Source: Pseudomonas viridiflava (GTDB lineage Bacteria; Pseudomonadota; Gammaproteobacteria; Pseudomonadales; Pseudomonadaceae). Taken from it: 64,000 nucleotides of DNA. This document shows, piece by piece, positions 30,560 through 39,198 of this stretch. Below the pieces are notes generated by a model. The model was not told the DNA's origin. It searched no databases and saw only the letters and a list, made by a program, of their open reading frames with translations. The stretch's first letter is position 1. Each line of letters opens with the position of its first letter. The stretch lies in assembly GCF_001642795.1 (NCBI RefSeq), contig NZ_LKEH01000023.1:209333-273332 (forward strand), in the 5' to 3' direction. The translations under genes and the position numbers were made by a program.

Positions 30560-30579
30560 CGTGTCTGTGCATCAAGCGT

Positions 30580-31581
30580 TTAGCCGTGTGCGACCTGAGC
30601 CAGGATCTCGTAGGACCGCAGACGGTCTTCGTGCTCGTACATGTCGCAGGTAAAGATCAGCTCATCGGCATCGGTCTGCTCCAGCAGCACGTCCAGTTTG
30701 GCGCGGATCTTGTCCGGGCCGCCGACCATCGCCAGCCCCAGAAAGCTCGCCACCGCTTCACGTTCGTGCGGCAGCCACAGGCCGTCCATGGACTCCACCG
30801 GTGGACGCTGCATCAGGCTGTGACCACGCATCAGCGCCAGAATACGCTGGTACACCGACGTCGCCAGGTATTCGGCCTTCTCGTCCGTCTCTGCGGCCGA
30901 CAGCGGCACGCCCAGCATCACGTAAGGCTTGTCGAGCACCGCAGAAGGCTGGAAGTGATTGCGATAGACGCGAATCGCTTCGTGCATGTAGCGCGGCGCG
31001 AAGTGCGAGGCGAAGGCGTAAGGCAAGCCGCGCATCCCTGCCAGCTGAGCGCTGAACAGACTTGAGCCCAGCAGCCAGATCGGTACGTTGGTGCCTGAGC
31101 CTGGAACGGCGATCACTTTTTGATCAGGTGTACGCGGTCCCAGGTACTCCATCAGTTCGGTCACGTCATCAGGGAAGTCATCGGCACTGCCGGAACGTTC
31201 GCGGCGCAGCGCGCGGGCGGTCATCTGATCGGAACCGGGCGCACGGCCCAGGCCCAGATCGATGCGGTCCGGATACAGGCTCGCCAGGGTGCCGAACTGC
31301 TCGGCCACCACCAGTGGCGCATGGTTGGGCAGCATGATACCGCCTGCGCCGACGCGTATGGTCGAAGTACCGCCTGCCAGATACGCCAGCAGCACCGACG
31401 TTGCCGAACTGGCGATGCCGTCCATGTTGTGGTGTTCGGCGACCCAGAAGCGGTTATAGCCCAGTTTTTCGACGTGTTGCGCCAGATTCAGCGAGTTGCG
31501 CAGAGAGTCGGCGGGGCCTTTATCGTGGCGCACGGGCACCAGATCAAGGGTGGAAATCTTTACATCTGCCAGACGTTTCAT
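30580..31581 (-). CDS. LLM class flavin-dependent oxidoreductase
   Basis: This 333-residue protein belongs to the bacterial luciferase-like superfamily, in the single-chain YhbW-like group. Typical segments are [13 protein letters not shown] near residue 43, [23 protein letters not shown] at about 77-98 and [11 protein letters not shown]. These enzymes use FMNH2 to oxidise small organics; the substrate is not identifiable. It is divergent from the osmC gene across 214 bp. Confidence 0.88.
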   Translation of the reverse strand: MKRLADVKISTLDLVPVRHDKGPADSLRNSLNLAQHVEKLGYNRFWVAEHHNMDGIASSATSVLLAYLAGGTSTIRVGAGGIMLPNHAPLVVAEQFGTLASLYPDRIDLGLGRAPGSDQMTARALRRERSGSADDFPDDVTELMEYLGPRTPDQKVIAVPGSGTNVPIWLLGSSLFSAQLAGMRGLPYAFASHFAPRYMHEAIRVYRNHFQPSAVLDKPYVMLGVPLSAAETDEKAEYLATSVYQRILALMRGHSLMQRPPVESMDGLWLPHEREAVASFLGLAMVGGPDKIRAKLDVLLEQTDADELIFTCDMYEHEDRLRSYEILAQVAHG

Positions 31582-31634
31582 AGGCCAGGGTAGCTCCTCG
31601 AATTGTGTTGGGTCGGCTCAAGGAGCTGCCCACG

Positions 31635-31799
31635 ATGAAACAACAGTGCGGGCACAAGCCTGGTGTTTCAATAGATGACGCGGAAAAAACCTACTTAAAT
31701 ACTAGGTCTTTAGTCGATTTGAACTTTCCAGTGCCGTCTATCCTCAGAATCCTGTCACGTGCAAAAGACTCAATCCATTCCTTCAAGGAGCGACCATGA
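31635..31799 (+). CDS. Possible small ORF upstream of and overlapping osmC
   Basis: A 54-codon frame begins with ATG 9 nt after AAGGAG (31620-31625) and ends in a TGA that overlaps the osmC ATG as ATGA. That spacing and coupling look like a real translated leader, but the predicted peptide (starting MKQQCGHKPGVSIDD) matches no family I know, and the frame must also contain the osmC promoter and ribosome site. AGCTCCT at 31592 can pair with AGGAGCT at 31621 and mask the site. Treat as tentative. Confidence 0.25.
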   Translation: MKQQCGHKPGVSIDDAEKTYLNTRSLVDLNFPVPSILRILSRAKDSIHSFKERP

Positions 31800-32227
31800 G
31801 CATCGTCAAGAAAGCATCGGCACACTGGGCTGGTGATCTGAAAACCGGTATCGGCAGCATCTCGACTGAAACCGCGGCACTGCGCGAGCATCCATACGGC
31901 TTCAAGGCTCGTTTTGAAGGCGGCAAAGGTACCAATCCCGAAGAACTGATCGGCGCGGCCCATGCGGGTTGCTTCTCGATGGCGCTGTCGATGATTCTGG
32001 GCGACGCAGGCTTCACAGCCGACAGCATCGATACCCAGGCTGAAGTCACGCTCGACCAGGTGGAAGGCGGTTTCGCGATCACTGCTGTGCATCTGATACT
32101 GAAAGCCAAGGTGCCAGGCGCGACTCAGGAGCAGTTCAACGAGTTGACCACTAAAGCCAAAGAAGGCTGCCCGGTGTCCAAGGTGCTGAACGCCAACATC
32201 ACGCTCGACGCTACCCTGCTGAGCTGA
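31796..32227 (+). CDS. osmC: OsmC family peroxiredoxin
   Basis: This 143-residue protein reduces organic hydroperoxides through two redox cysteines, Cys59 (HAGCFSMALS) and Cys125 (EGCPVSK), both in family positions. The N-terminus MSIVKKASAHWAGDLKTGIG matches the OsmC rather than the Ohr subgroup. CAAGGAG precedes the ATG. OsmC is osmotically and stationary-phase induced in other bacteria; no regulatory site was assigned here. Confidence 0.9.
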   Translation: MSIVKKASAHWAGDLKTGIGSISTETAALREHPYGFKARFEGGKGTNPEELIGAAHAGCFSMALSMILGDAGFTADSIDTQAEVTLDQVEGGFAITAVHLILKAKVPGATQEQFNELTTKAKEGCPVSKVLNANITLDATLLS

Positions 32228-32307
32228 TTCGGTAGTTCAGATTTGGTGTGAGGTGGCTGGCCGACAATAGCGTTGATCCAGTCGTTGCCAGGTTGGATGG
32301 GCTATTG

Positions 32308-32331
32308 ATTTGCCGGCAAGCCGCCTCCCAC
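32308..32331. repeat. Solitary REP arm
   Basis: A single half (TTGCCGGCAAGCCGCCTCCC...) of the REP pair seen elsewhere lies between osmC and the second DUF1161 gene, with no opposing arm nearby. Confidence 0.75.
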
Positions 32332-32377
32332 AACAGTGTTCCTTGCGCCGGTTATGTGTTCTGGAAGAGGGTCAAGC

Positions 32378-32611
32378 ATGAAACGTTTTGCTTTGGCAGT
32401 GGCCTGTACCCTGCTGGCTGTAAATGCTGTGGCGGCCCCGAAGTCCTGTGATGAACTCAAGGACGAAATCGAGGCGCGCATCCAGGCGAACAATGTCACG
32501 TCCTACACGCTGGAAATCGTCACCAATGACGAAGTCACGGACCAGAACATGGTCGTGGGCAGCTGTGAGAACGGCACCAAAAAAATCATTTATCAGCGCA
32601 ATGATCGCTGA
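32378..32611 (+). CDS. DUF1161 small exported protein, second copy
   Basis: This 77-residue protein is a paralogue of the gene at 30222: same signal-peptide layout (MKRFALAVACTLLAVNAVAA), SCDELKDEIEARIQANNV, then YTLEIV and a C-terminal GSCENGTKKIIYQR. Both mature cysteines are kept. The pair flanks the flavin oxidoreductase and osmC genes. Function unknown. It abuts the stop of the convergent lipoprotein gene directly. Confidence 0.85.
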   Translation: MKRFALAVACTLLAVNAVAAPKSCDELKDEIEARIQANNVTSYTLEIVTNDEVTDQNMVVGSCENGTKKIIYQRNDR

Positions 32612-33025
32612 TCAGATGCAGTGAACATTCCCCTCTTCCGCGACCGTTTTTCGCTCGGCGTCGTACAGCCACGCATCGACATCATTGGTCAGTGACCTCA
32701 CCTCAAGCACGTATCGCTGCCCGGCAGCGAAATGCGCGTAGTCGACTTCAACGAAGCAGGTGATTTCGGTGTAGTCGTCGCCCATCAGGCCGAGACTTCC
32801 GTATCGATACTCATAGTCGTAACGCACTTGCAGCGAATGGCTGCCGGGTGTGACCTGGAAGTAGCGACCGTCATAGGTGTTCTTGCCGTCGAGCTTGTCG
32901 GCCATGACCACTTTGCCGGTGATCGTGCGCAGATCGACCCAGGCCATGTTCGGGTCAACGGCAGGCAATGGACCGGCGCAACCTGCAAGGGTTGTCAGGG
33001 CGAGAATCAGTGTCATGACGCGCAT
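32612..33025 (-). CDS. Putative lipoprotein
   Basis: The 137-residue product starts MRVMTLILALTTLAGC; LAGC is a lipobox, so the mature protein is probably lipid-anchored at Cys16. The rest is beta-strand rich (RYFQVTPGSHSLQVRYDYEYRYG), reminiscent of PEGA-like or small surface domains, but I do not assign a family. GGAGCACAGC precedes the chosen ATG. It is divergent from the aminopeptidase gene by 93 bp. Confidence 0.78.
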   Translation of the reverse strand: MRVMTLILALTTLAGCAGPLPAVDPNMAWVDLRTITGKVVMADKLDGKNTYDGRYFQVTPGSHSLQVRYDYEYRYGSLGLMGDDYTEITCFVEVDYAHFAAGQRYVLEVRSLTNDVDAWLYDAERKTVAEEGNVHCI

Positions 33026-33118
33026 GCTGTGCTCCATTTCTGAACCGGCGGCGATGATAGTTGCGTCGGTCTTGTCTGTCCTGCATAACAGCACTGTGTT
33101 CCGATTTTAAGGCTGTGT

Positions 33119-34174
33119 ATGCCACGACTCATTGTTTTACGCCTTTGGCAGGCTTTGCCGGTAGTGGCGGTCATGTTGCTGAGTGGCTGTTCCAGCGTGG
33201 CCTATTACGGTCAGTTGGCGCAGGGGCAATGGCAGCTCTTGCAGGCCCGCGAACCGGTGGACGAGATCATTGCCGATCCCGGTCGCAATCCAACGCTTCG
33301 GGCACACCTGGCCCAGTCGCAAAAGGCCCGAGCCTTCGCCAGCGAACACCTGCACCTGCCGGACAACAAGAGCTATCGCCTGTATGCCGATCTGGGCCGT
33401 CCTTATGTGGTATGGAACGTGTTTGCCACAGATGAGTTCTCTCTGGATCCGGTGACCCACTGTTTTCCGATTGCCGGTTGTGTGGCCTATCGCGGCTATT
33501 ACAGCCCTGGTGGCGCTCGCGGTGAAGCAGCCTTGCAGCGTCAGGCAGGCAAGGATGTGTACCTCAGTGGCGTAGAAGCCTATTCGACATTGGGCTGGTT
33601 CAACGACCCGATCCTCAGTTCGATGCTGGGCTGGGGCGATGAGAGGCTGGCCACGCTGATTTTTCACGAATTGGCGCATCAGCGTTTCTATGTGAAGGAC
33701 GATACGGAATTCAACGAATCGTACGCCAGCTTCGTCGAGCAGGAAGGCACGCGTCAGTGGCGTGCGGCACGTGGGTTGCCGCCTGAGAGCGTTTCGCAGT
33801 CCGGCCGCCGCGATCAGTTCATTCAACTGGTGCTCGATACGCGTGAGCGTCTGAAAGCGCTTTATCGCCAGCCGTTGACGCCTGACGTCATGCGCGACCG
33901 CAAGGCGGCCGAGTTCGAGCGCATGCGCCGTGACTATCGACGACTGCGCGACGAGCAATGGGGAGGCGACAAACGCTTCGATGGCTGGATCAACAGCCCG
34001 ATGAACAACGCCAAGCTGCTGCCCTTCGGGCTTTATGACCAGTGGGTGCCTGCGTTCGAAGCGTTGTTCAAGCAAGTGAATGGCGACTGGAAAGCGTTTT
34101 TTCATGCAGTGGAGAAGCTCGGTGGCTTGCCTGCCGATTCACGCAAGGCGGCTCTGCAGCGATTGATGCCGTGA
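33119..34174 (+). CDS. Predicted zinc-dependent aminopeptidase lipoprotein
   Basis: This 351-residue protein has a lipoprotein signal (LLSGC, Cys24) and a gluzincin-type zinc site HELAH at residues 183-187, with a likely third ligand in FNESYASFVEQEG (Glu200). It matches the family annotated as predicted aminopeptidase (COG4324). The C-terminal half is charged and helical. It should act in the periplasm, attached to a membrane; natural substrates are unknown. The gene is followed by repeat DNA. Confidence 0.85.
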   Translation: MPRLIVLRLWQALPVVAVMLLSGCSSVAYYGQLAQGQWQLLQAREPVDEIIADPGRNPTLRAHLAQSQKARAFASEHLHLPDNKSYRLYADLGRPYVVWNVFATDEFSLDPVTHCFPIAGCVAYRGYYSPGGARGEAALQRQAGKDVYLSGVEAYSTLGWFNDPILSSMLGWGDERLATLIFHELAHQRFYVKDDTEFNESYASFVEQEGTRQWRAARGLPPESVSQSGRRDQFIQLVLDTRERLKALYRQPLTPDVMRDRKAAEFERMRRDYRRLRDEQWGGDKRFDGWINSPMNNAKLLPFGLYDQWVPAFEALFKQVNGDWKAFFHAVEKLGGLPADSRKAALQRLMP

Positions 34175-34180
34175 GCGCGC

Positions 34181-34420
34181 CATGCCGCGCTGCTTCGCAT
34201 CACGGCCGGACGCGGAGCGTCCTGAGCGGCGTTACCACGCTGGAGCGTGGGAACGAGCATGGTCTCAAGCACACTGATCATGCCCATGCTCCGCGCTCAT
34301 CGTTGTGCACAAGGCCTCATGGAGGAATGATCGTGCCCATCGCTCCGCGTGGGCATGCCTCCCGTGACGCTCCGCGTCACAAATGGCACAGACTGAGAGT
34401 TCAGTGAGCCGAGCGCATGA
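34181..34420. repeat. Cluster of multi-hairpin intergenic repeats, copy 2
   Basis: Contains GGACGC-GGA-GCGTCC, GTTACCACGC...GCGTGGGAAC, and GTGACGC-TCC-GCGTCAC hairpins. From about 34327 to 34420 it matches, inverted, the segment at 63902-63996, including the tail GGCACAGACTGAG...TTCAGTGAGCC. The block occupies most of the gap between the aminopeptidase and toxin genes. Confidence 0.8.
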
Positions 34421-34448
34421 CTCCAGTCACCTTTTCGTCTCTGGACAT

Positions 34449-34766
34449 TCAGCCAAACAGCTCGGAATGGCTGCCGAGATCCACAAACGTGACCAAGTCT
34501 GCGGATAGCTGATAAACCAGCAGGAAATCTCCGCCAATGTGGCATTCCCTGGCCCCGTCCCAATTGCCCGTCAGTTCATGATCCTGATAGTGCGCTGGCA
34601 ATGTCTTGCCTTGGAATATCATTGCCATAACGTCCGAGGCTGCCGCCATGTCGCGTATGCCGGCTCGTTTGTATCGATCCCAGGCTTTGTTGAATGTGTT
34701 TGTGTAAGCGCAACGCTTAGGCCTTTCTGCGCGCTTTGGGTTGGGTTTTTTCAGAGGTTTCGCCAT
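34449..34766 (-). CDS. YafQ/RelE-superfamily toxin
   Basis: This 105-residue basic protein resembles YafQ-type mRNA interferases: TLPAHYQDHELTGNWDGARECHIGGDF followed by LLVYQLSADLVTFVDLGSHSELFG is the YafQ C-terminal core. The N-terminal 18 residues (rich in Lys, Pro, Arg) extend beyond the E. coli homologue. It overlaps the end of the antitoxin gene by 50 bp, unusually long for a TA pair; the assigned start is the first in frame with homology downstream, and a later start is possible. Confidence 0.85.
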   Translation of the reverse strand: MAKPLKKPNPKRAERPKRCAYTNTFNKAWDRYKRAGIRDMAAASDVMAMIFQGKTLPAHYQDHELTGNWDGARECHIGGDFLLVYQLSADLVTFVDLGSHSELFG

Positions 34767-35022
34767 TCAGGTCACTCAACATCTCATCCATGGACTCGTA
34801 CTGCTGGCGAATTTCGCGAGCCTCTTGCAACGCTTTTGCGGTCCGTGCCGACGGCACACGAACCTCGAAGGGGAGCCCTTCTACCTCGACGACCTGGCGA
34901 AAGAAAAGGCGCATCGCCTCGCTTACGCTCAGCCCACAAGCGTCCAGTATCGCTGTGGCACGCTCTTTCAAGTCCACATCGATACGGCACCGGACGTCGG
35001 TGTTTTTCAATACTGTTGCCAT
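34717..35022 (-). CDS. RelB/DinJ family antitoxin
   Basis: This 101-residue protein has an N-terminal ribbon-helix-helix DNA-binding domain (RCRIDVDLKERATAILDACGLSVSEAMRLFFRQV) typical of DinJ/RelB, then a toxin-binding tail. It precedes and overlaps the YafQ-like toxin gene, the usual antitoxin-first order. A palindrome TGTAGC...GCTACA 19 bp upstream of its start is a likely autoregulatory operator. Confidence 0.88.
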   Translation of the reverse strand: MATVLKNTDVRCRIDVDLKERATAILDACGLSVSEAMRLFFRQVVEVEGLPFEVRVPSARTAKALQEAREIRQQYESMDEMLSDLNGETSEKTQPKARRKA

Positions 35023-35040
35023 GGCGTCACCTTCAAGTTC

Positions 35041-35061
35041 TGTAGCAACAATGTAGCTACA
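35041..35061. promoter_or_regulatory. Candidate operator of the toxin-antitoxin operon
   Basis: TGTAGC and GCTACA are perfect 6-bp inverted repeats with a 9-bp spacer, and GTAGCTAC inside is itself a palindrome. It lies just upstream of the antitoxin start, where RelB/DinJ-type ribbon-helix-helix dimers usually repress their own operon. Confidence 0.5.
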
Positions 35062-35117
35062 AAGCAGAGTGTAGAGCAGATAGTGAGAGCGTCAACCCAG
35101 GCACGCTTACATTTTGT

Positions 35118-35768
35118 TTATCTGCCCACAAAGGCCTCATGCAACTCGGCCACGGTCGCAAAGTGATACGTCGGGTTTTCCGCCGTGAGTTCTTCATGGC
35201 TGCCAAACCCGTAGCCCACCGCAGCAACGTCCAGCCCGTTGCGGATGCCGCCGATCAGGTCGTGTTTGCGGTCGCCGATCATCAGGGTGTGCGCCGGGTC
35301 GAGCTTTTCTTCGGCGAGCAGGTGGGCGATGAGTTCGACCTTGTCGGTGCGGGTGCCGTCCAGTTCGCTGCCGTAGATCACGATGAAGTGTCTGGCGAAA
35401 TCGAAGTGCCGGGCGATTTCCCGGGCGAACTCCCACGGCTTGGACGTGGCGATATACAGACGCCTGCCCTGCCCGCCCAGGGTTTCCAGCAGCTCGGCAA
35501 TGCCGTCGAACACTTCGTTTTCATACAGTCCGGTCACACGGAAGCGCTCGCGGTAGAAGCCGACGGCTTCCCACGCGCGGGCTTCGTCCATGTCGTAAAA
35601 CTGCATGAACGCCTGCAACAACGGTGGGCCGATGAAGTGTTCCAGTCTGGTGATATCCGGCTCGTCGATACCCAGTTTTGCCAGTGCGAACTGGATCGAG
35701 CGGGTGATGCCCAGACGCGGGTCGGTCAGCGTACCGTCGAGGTCGAAAAGGATGTTCTGGTAATGCAT
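35118..35768 (-). CDS. HAD family hydrolase, phosphoglycolate phosphatase-like
   Basis: This 216-residue enzyme has the HAD nucleophile motif FDLDGTLTDP at about residues 8-17, IATSKPWEFA for motif II and GDRKHDLIGG for the final acidic pair, with an alpha-helical cap of the Gph subtype. I chose the ATG at 35768 (MHYQNILFDLDG) because GAGG precedes it. Substrate is not known. It overlaps no neighbour and is followed by the gamma-carbonic anhydrase gene 23 bp upstream on the same strand. Confidence 0.88.
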   Translation of the reverse strand: MHYQNILFDLDGTLTDPRLGITRSIQFALAKLGIDEPDITRLEHFIGPPLLQAFMQFYDMDEARAWEAVGFYRERFRVTGLYENEVFDGIAELLETLGGQGRRLYIATSKPWEFAREIARHFDFARHFIVIYGSELDGTRTDKVELIAHLLAEEKLDPAHTLMIGDRKHDLIGGIRNGLDVAAVGYGFGSHEELTAENPTYHFATVAELHEAFVGR

Positions 35769-35791
35769 GGGGGCCTCGAGCTGCAGATTTT

Positions 35792-36340
35792 TCAGCATGG
35801 CTGGTCAAAGCCTTCCGCCAGGTGCTGATCCTTGAGTTTCACGTAGTTGGTGGCGCTGTAAGGGAAGAATGCGATTTCCTGTTCGGTCAGCGCCCTCACC
35901 TGCTTGACCGGACGGCCTACATACAAAAAGCCGCTTTCCAGCACCTTGCCCGGCGGCACCAGGCTGCCCGCACCGATGATCACCTGATCTTCCACCACTG
36001 CGCCGTCCATGATGGTCGAGCCCATGCCGATCAGGATCCGATTGCCGATGGTGCAGCCGTGCAGCATGGCCTTGTGGCCGATGGTCACTTCATCGCCGAT
36101 CAGCAGGGGAAAACCGTCGGGATTGAACGGTCCGGCGTGGGTGATGTGCAGCACACTGCCGTCCTGCACGCTGGTGCGCGCACCGATGCGAATGTGGTGC
36201 ATGTCGCCGCGCACAACGGTCAATGGCCAGATGGAGCTGTCGGCGCCGATTTCCACATCGCCGATCACCACCGCCGAATGGTCGACGAAGGCCCGTTCGC
36301 CGAGCGATGGTGTGTGGTCCTGAAACTTGCGAATGGCCAC
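35792..36340 (-). CDS. Gamma-class carbonic anhydrase family protein
   Basis: This 182-residue left-handed beta-helix protein is made of hexapeptide repeats and carries the metal-ligand histidines in HITHAG and GHKAMLHGCTIG, matching gamma-CA homologues such as YrdA/CaiE types. The start is GTG at 36340, preceded by AAGGAG; this gives the family N-terminus (M-AIRKFQDHTPSLG). It is upstream of the HAD gene, and divergent from prlC, the order found in other pseudomonads. Activity versus CO2 is not proven by sequence. Confidence 0.88.
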   Translation of the reverse strand: MAIRKFQDHTPSLGERAFVDHSAVVIGDVEIGADSSIWPLTVVRGDMHHIRIGARTSVQDGSVLHITHAGPFNPDGFPLLIGDEVTIGHKAMLHGCTIGNRILIGMGSTIMDGAVVEDQVIIGAGSLVPPGKVLESGFLYVGRPVKQVRALTEQEIAFFPYSATNYVKLKDQHLAEGFDQPC

Positions 36341-36452
36341 GATAGGCTCCTTCTTTGGCAGTGATAGGTGAGTGAAGCGGGTTTCGATGCTGCGGTCGGC
36401 GTCGATTGTAATTAAGATGCAGGAGTGTTTCTTCCAGCCAAGGTGCAAAACC

Positions 36453-38504
36453 GTGAGCGCGAACAACCCGCTTCTGCAATCGTACGACCTGCCACCCTTC
36501 TCGGCGATCCGTGCCGAGCATGTCAAACCTGCCATCGAACAGATTCTGGCGGACAACCGCGCTGCAATTGCCGACATTCTCGCCAAACAGGGATCGACAC
36601 CGACCTGGGCCGGACTGGTGCTGACCATGGATGAGTTGAATGATCGCCTGGGCGCCGCCTGGAGCCCGGTCAGCCACTTGAATGCCGTGTGCAACAGCGC
36701 CGAACTGCGCGAAGCCTATGAATCCTGCCTGCCTGCGTTGAGCGCCTACTCCACGGAGATGGGCCAGAACCGCGAGCTGTTCCAAGCCTATGAAGCGCTG
36801 GCCAACAGCCCGGAAGCGGCGAATTTTGATGTCGGCCAGAAGACCATTCTGGAGCAATCGCTGCGTGACTTCCGCCTGTCCGGTATCGACTTGCCGCCCG
36901 AGCAGCAGAAACGTTATGCCGAAGTGCAGAGCAAGCTGTCGGAACTGGGCAGCCAGTTCTCCAACCAGTTGCTGGACGCCACACAGGCCTGGACCAAGCT
37001 GGTTGCCGATGAATCCGCCCTCGCTGGCCTGACCGACTCGGCCAAGCAGCAGATGGCCGCCGCCGCCAAGGCCAAGGATCTGGACGGCTACCTGATCACC
37101 TTGGAGTTCCCGAGCTACTACGCGGTGATGACCTACGCCGAAGACCGCGCGCTGCGTGAAGAACTCTACGCGGCCTACTGCACTCGCGCGTCCGACCAAG
37201 GCCCGAATGCCGGCAAGAACGACAACGGCCCGGTCATGGAACAGATCCTCGACCTGCGTCAGGAACTGGCCCAACTGCTGGGTTACGCGAACTTCGCGGA
37301 ACTGAGCCTGGCGACCAAGATGGCCGAGTCCAGCGATCAGGTGCTGAGTTTTCTGCGCGACCTGGCCAAGCGCAGCAAGCCGTTTGCCGTGCAGGATCTG
37401 GAAGAGCTCAAGGCTTACGCGGCCGAACAGGGTTGCCCGGATCTGCAAAGCTGGGACAGCGGCTTCTATAGCGAAAAACTGCGTGAGCAGCGTTACAGCG
37501 TTTCCCAGGAAGCCCTGCGTGTCTACTTCCCGATCGACAAGGTGCTGAGCGGCCTGTTTGCCATCGTTCAGCGTCTGTACGGCATTGAAATCGCTGAGCA
37601 GAAAGGCTTCGACGCCTGGCATCCGGACGTCCGTCTGTTCGAAATCAAGGAAAACGGTCAGCACGTCGGCCGCTTCTTCTTCGACCTGTACGCCCGCGCC
37701 AACAAGCGTGGCGGCGCCTGGATGGACGGCGCTCGCGACCGTCGTCGCACCGCTGAGGGCACTCTGCAGAGCCCGGTTGCCAATCTGGTCTGCAACTTCA
37801 CTCCGGCAGTCGGTGGCAAGCCTGCACTGCTGACCCACGACGAAGTCACCACGCTGTTCCACGAGTTCGGCCACGGCCTGCATCACCTGCTGACTCGTAT
37901 CGATCACGCGGGTGTATCCGGGATCAATGGTGTGGCATGGGACGCGGTCGAGCTGCCAAGTCAGTTCATGGAAAACTGGTGCTGGGAGCCGGAAGGCCTG
38001 GCGCTGATTTCCGGTCACTACGAAACCGGCGCACCGCTGCCCCAGGACTTGCTGGAAAAGATGCTCGCTGCGCGTAACTTCCATTCCGGCCTGATGATGG
38101 TGCGTCAGCTGGAGTTCTCGCTGTTCGACTTCGAACTGCACGCCACCCACGGCGATGGCCGCAGTGTGCTGCAGGTGCTGGAGGGCATTCGTGACGAGGT
38201 GTCGGTCATGCGTCCACCGGCCTACAACCGTTTCCCGAACAGCTTCGCGCACATCTTCGCGGGCGGCTACGCAGCGGGTTACTACAGCTACAAGTGGGCT
38301 GAAGTGCTGTCGGCCGATGCGTTCTCGAAGTTTGAGGAAGACGGCGTGCTCAATGCCGAAACCGGTCGTGCTTTCCGCGAAGCCATTCTGGCCCGTGGCG
38401 GTTCACAGGCACCGATGGTGCTGTTCGTCGACTTCCGCGGACGCGAGCCGTCGATTGACGCACTCTTGCGCCACAGTGGTTTGAGTGAGGACGCGGCAGC
38501 ATGA
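36453..38504 (+). CDS. prlC: Oligopeptidase A
   Basis: This 683-residue cytoplasmic M3 metallopeptidase degrades short peptides and cleaved signal peptides. The zinc motif HEFGH is at residues 470-474 (His470, Glu471, His474), in FHEFGHGLHHLLT. The GTG start at 36453 follows AAGGTG and gives the normal family length; an upstream ATG frame lacks homology. It overlaps the yheV-type gene by 4 bp. A long open frame on the opposite strand is a high-GC artefact. Confidence 0.96.
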   Translation: MSANNPLLQSYDLPPFSAIRAEHVKPAIEQILADNRAAIADILAKQGSTPTWAGLVLTMDELNDRLGAAWSPVSHLNAVCNSAELREAYESCLPALSAYSTEMGQNRELFQAYEALANSPEAANFDVGQKTILEQSLRDFRLSGIDLPPEQQKRYAEVQSKLSELGSQFSNQLLDATQAWTKLVADESALAGLTDSAKQQMAAAAKAKDLDGYLITLEFPSYYAVMTYAEDRALREELYAAYCTRASDQGPNAGKNDNGPVMEQILDLRQELAQLLGYANFAELSLATKMAESSDQVLSFLRDLAKRSKPFAVQDLEELKAYAAEQGCPDLQSWDSGFYSEKLREQRYSVSQEALRVYFPIDKVLSGLFAIVQRLYGIEIAEQKGFDAWHPDVRLFEIKENGQHVGRFFFDLYARANKRGGAWMDGARDRRRTAEGTLQSPVANLVCNFTPAVGGKPALLTHDEVTTLFHEFGHGLHHLLTRIDHAGVSGINGVAWDAVELPSQFMENWCWEPEGLALISGHYETGAPLPQDLLEKMLAARNFHSGLMMVRQLEFSLFDFELHATHGDGRSVLQVLEGIRDEVSVMRPPAYNRFPNSFAHIFAGGYAAGYYSYKWAEVLSADAFSKFEEDGVLNAETGRAFREAILARGGSQAPMVLFVDFRGREPSIDALLRHSGLSEDAAA

Positions 38505-38788
38505 CCGATACACCTGCGGTCGTTACCAAGAAGCGCTTCATCGCCGGGGCTGTCTGCCCGGCGTGCAGCGAGCCTGACAAGCTGATGATGTGGAGCGAAG
38601 ACGACGTGCCGCACCGCGAGTGTGTGCACTGCGGCTATAGCGATACGCTCAACGAGCAGGGGCTTTCGGTGCCGAAAGAACTGGGCACTCGGGTCAACAA
38701 GGTGGTGGTCAAGCCGGCTGATCCGAAGGTGCAGGGCGTGCAGTTCTTTCCGAATCCGAAGTTGAAGAAGCCGGTTGATCCGAGCTGA
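38501..38788 (+). CDS. YheV-type zinc ribbon protein
   Basis: This 95-residue protein has two CxxC pairs, CPAC near residue 19 and CVHC near residue 41, forming a zinc ribbon, followed by a short charged tail with LKKPVDPS. It belongs to the YheV family that follows prlC in gammaproteobacteria, and its ATG overlaps the prlC stop as ATGA. No function is established. Confidence 0.9.
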   Translation: MTDTPAVVTKKRFIAGAVCPACSEPDKLMMWSEDDVPHRECVHCGYSDTLNEQGLSVPKELGTRVNKVVVKPADPKVQGVQFFPNPKLKKPVDPS

Positions 38789-38853
38789 AGAAGTTCTGAT
38801 GCCATGTTCCATAAGGGGCGCAAAGCGACCCCTTATGGACGGCAGGTGAAAGG

Positions 38854-39141
38854 TCAACTTTTTATAGAGAGATCCATTTTCATGAATGCATTGACCAGTT
38901 CAAGCAGGATGTCGTCGTCTTTCGCGTCGGTCTTCTGGTTGCCGTCTACATCAGCTTTACTTTTGACAGTATCGTAAGGCACCCCTTTTCCGCGTGCTGT
39001 TACAAATGCAGTAAATTCGATATCTCCCCGTGTGCCTGTCCGCTCGTTGGCAAGCTCGCTGTTCCAGAATTCGACTATTACCTCGGGCGTGTCATCGCCC
39101 TCTATGTCCTCGACGGACAGCCTGACTTCATAGTTGGCCAT
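38854..39141 (-). CDS. Small acidic protein of unknown function, paralogue A
   Basis: I recognise no family. The 95-residue product starts MANYEVRLSVEDIEGDDTPE and is acidic with no signal peptide or membrane segment. It shares the layout and several positions (MA-Y-VRL, D..PE, a C-terminal D-DILLELVNAFMK segment) with the next gene, so the two arose by duplication. The DNA is AT-richer than the flanking core genes, which fits acquisition between yheV and the radical SAM gene. GGAGAA precedes the ATG. Confidence 0.7.
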   Translation of the reverse strand: MANYEVRLSVEDIEGDDTPEVIVEFWNSELANERTGTRGDIEFTAFVTARGKGVPYDTVKSKADVDGNQKTDAKDDDILLELVNAFMKMDLSIKS

Positions 39142-39198
39142 TTCAATGTTCTCCTTTCTCTTATTCGGTCGATCCATGAGCCATCGGACCGTGGCGGG

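Noticed and set aside
36090..38252. Open frame of about 720 codons antisense to prlC
   Set aside because: Shadow of a well-supported metallopeptidase with intact HEFGH; no ribosome site or recognisable domain.
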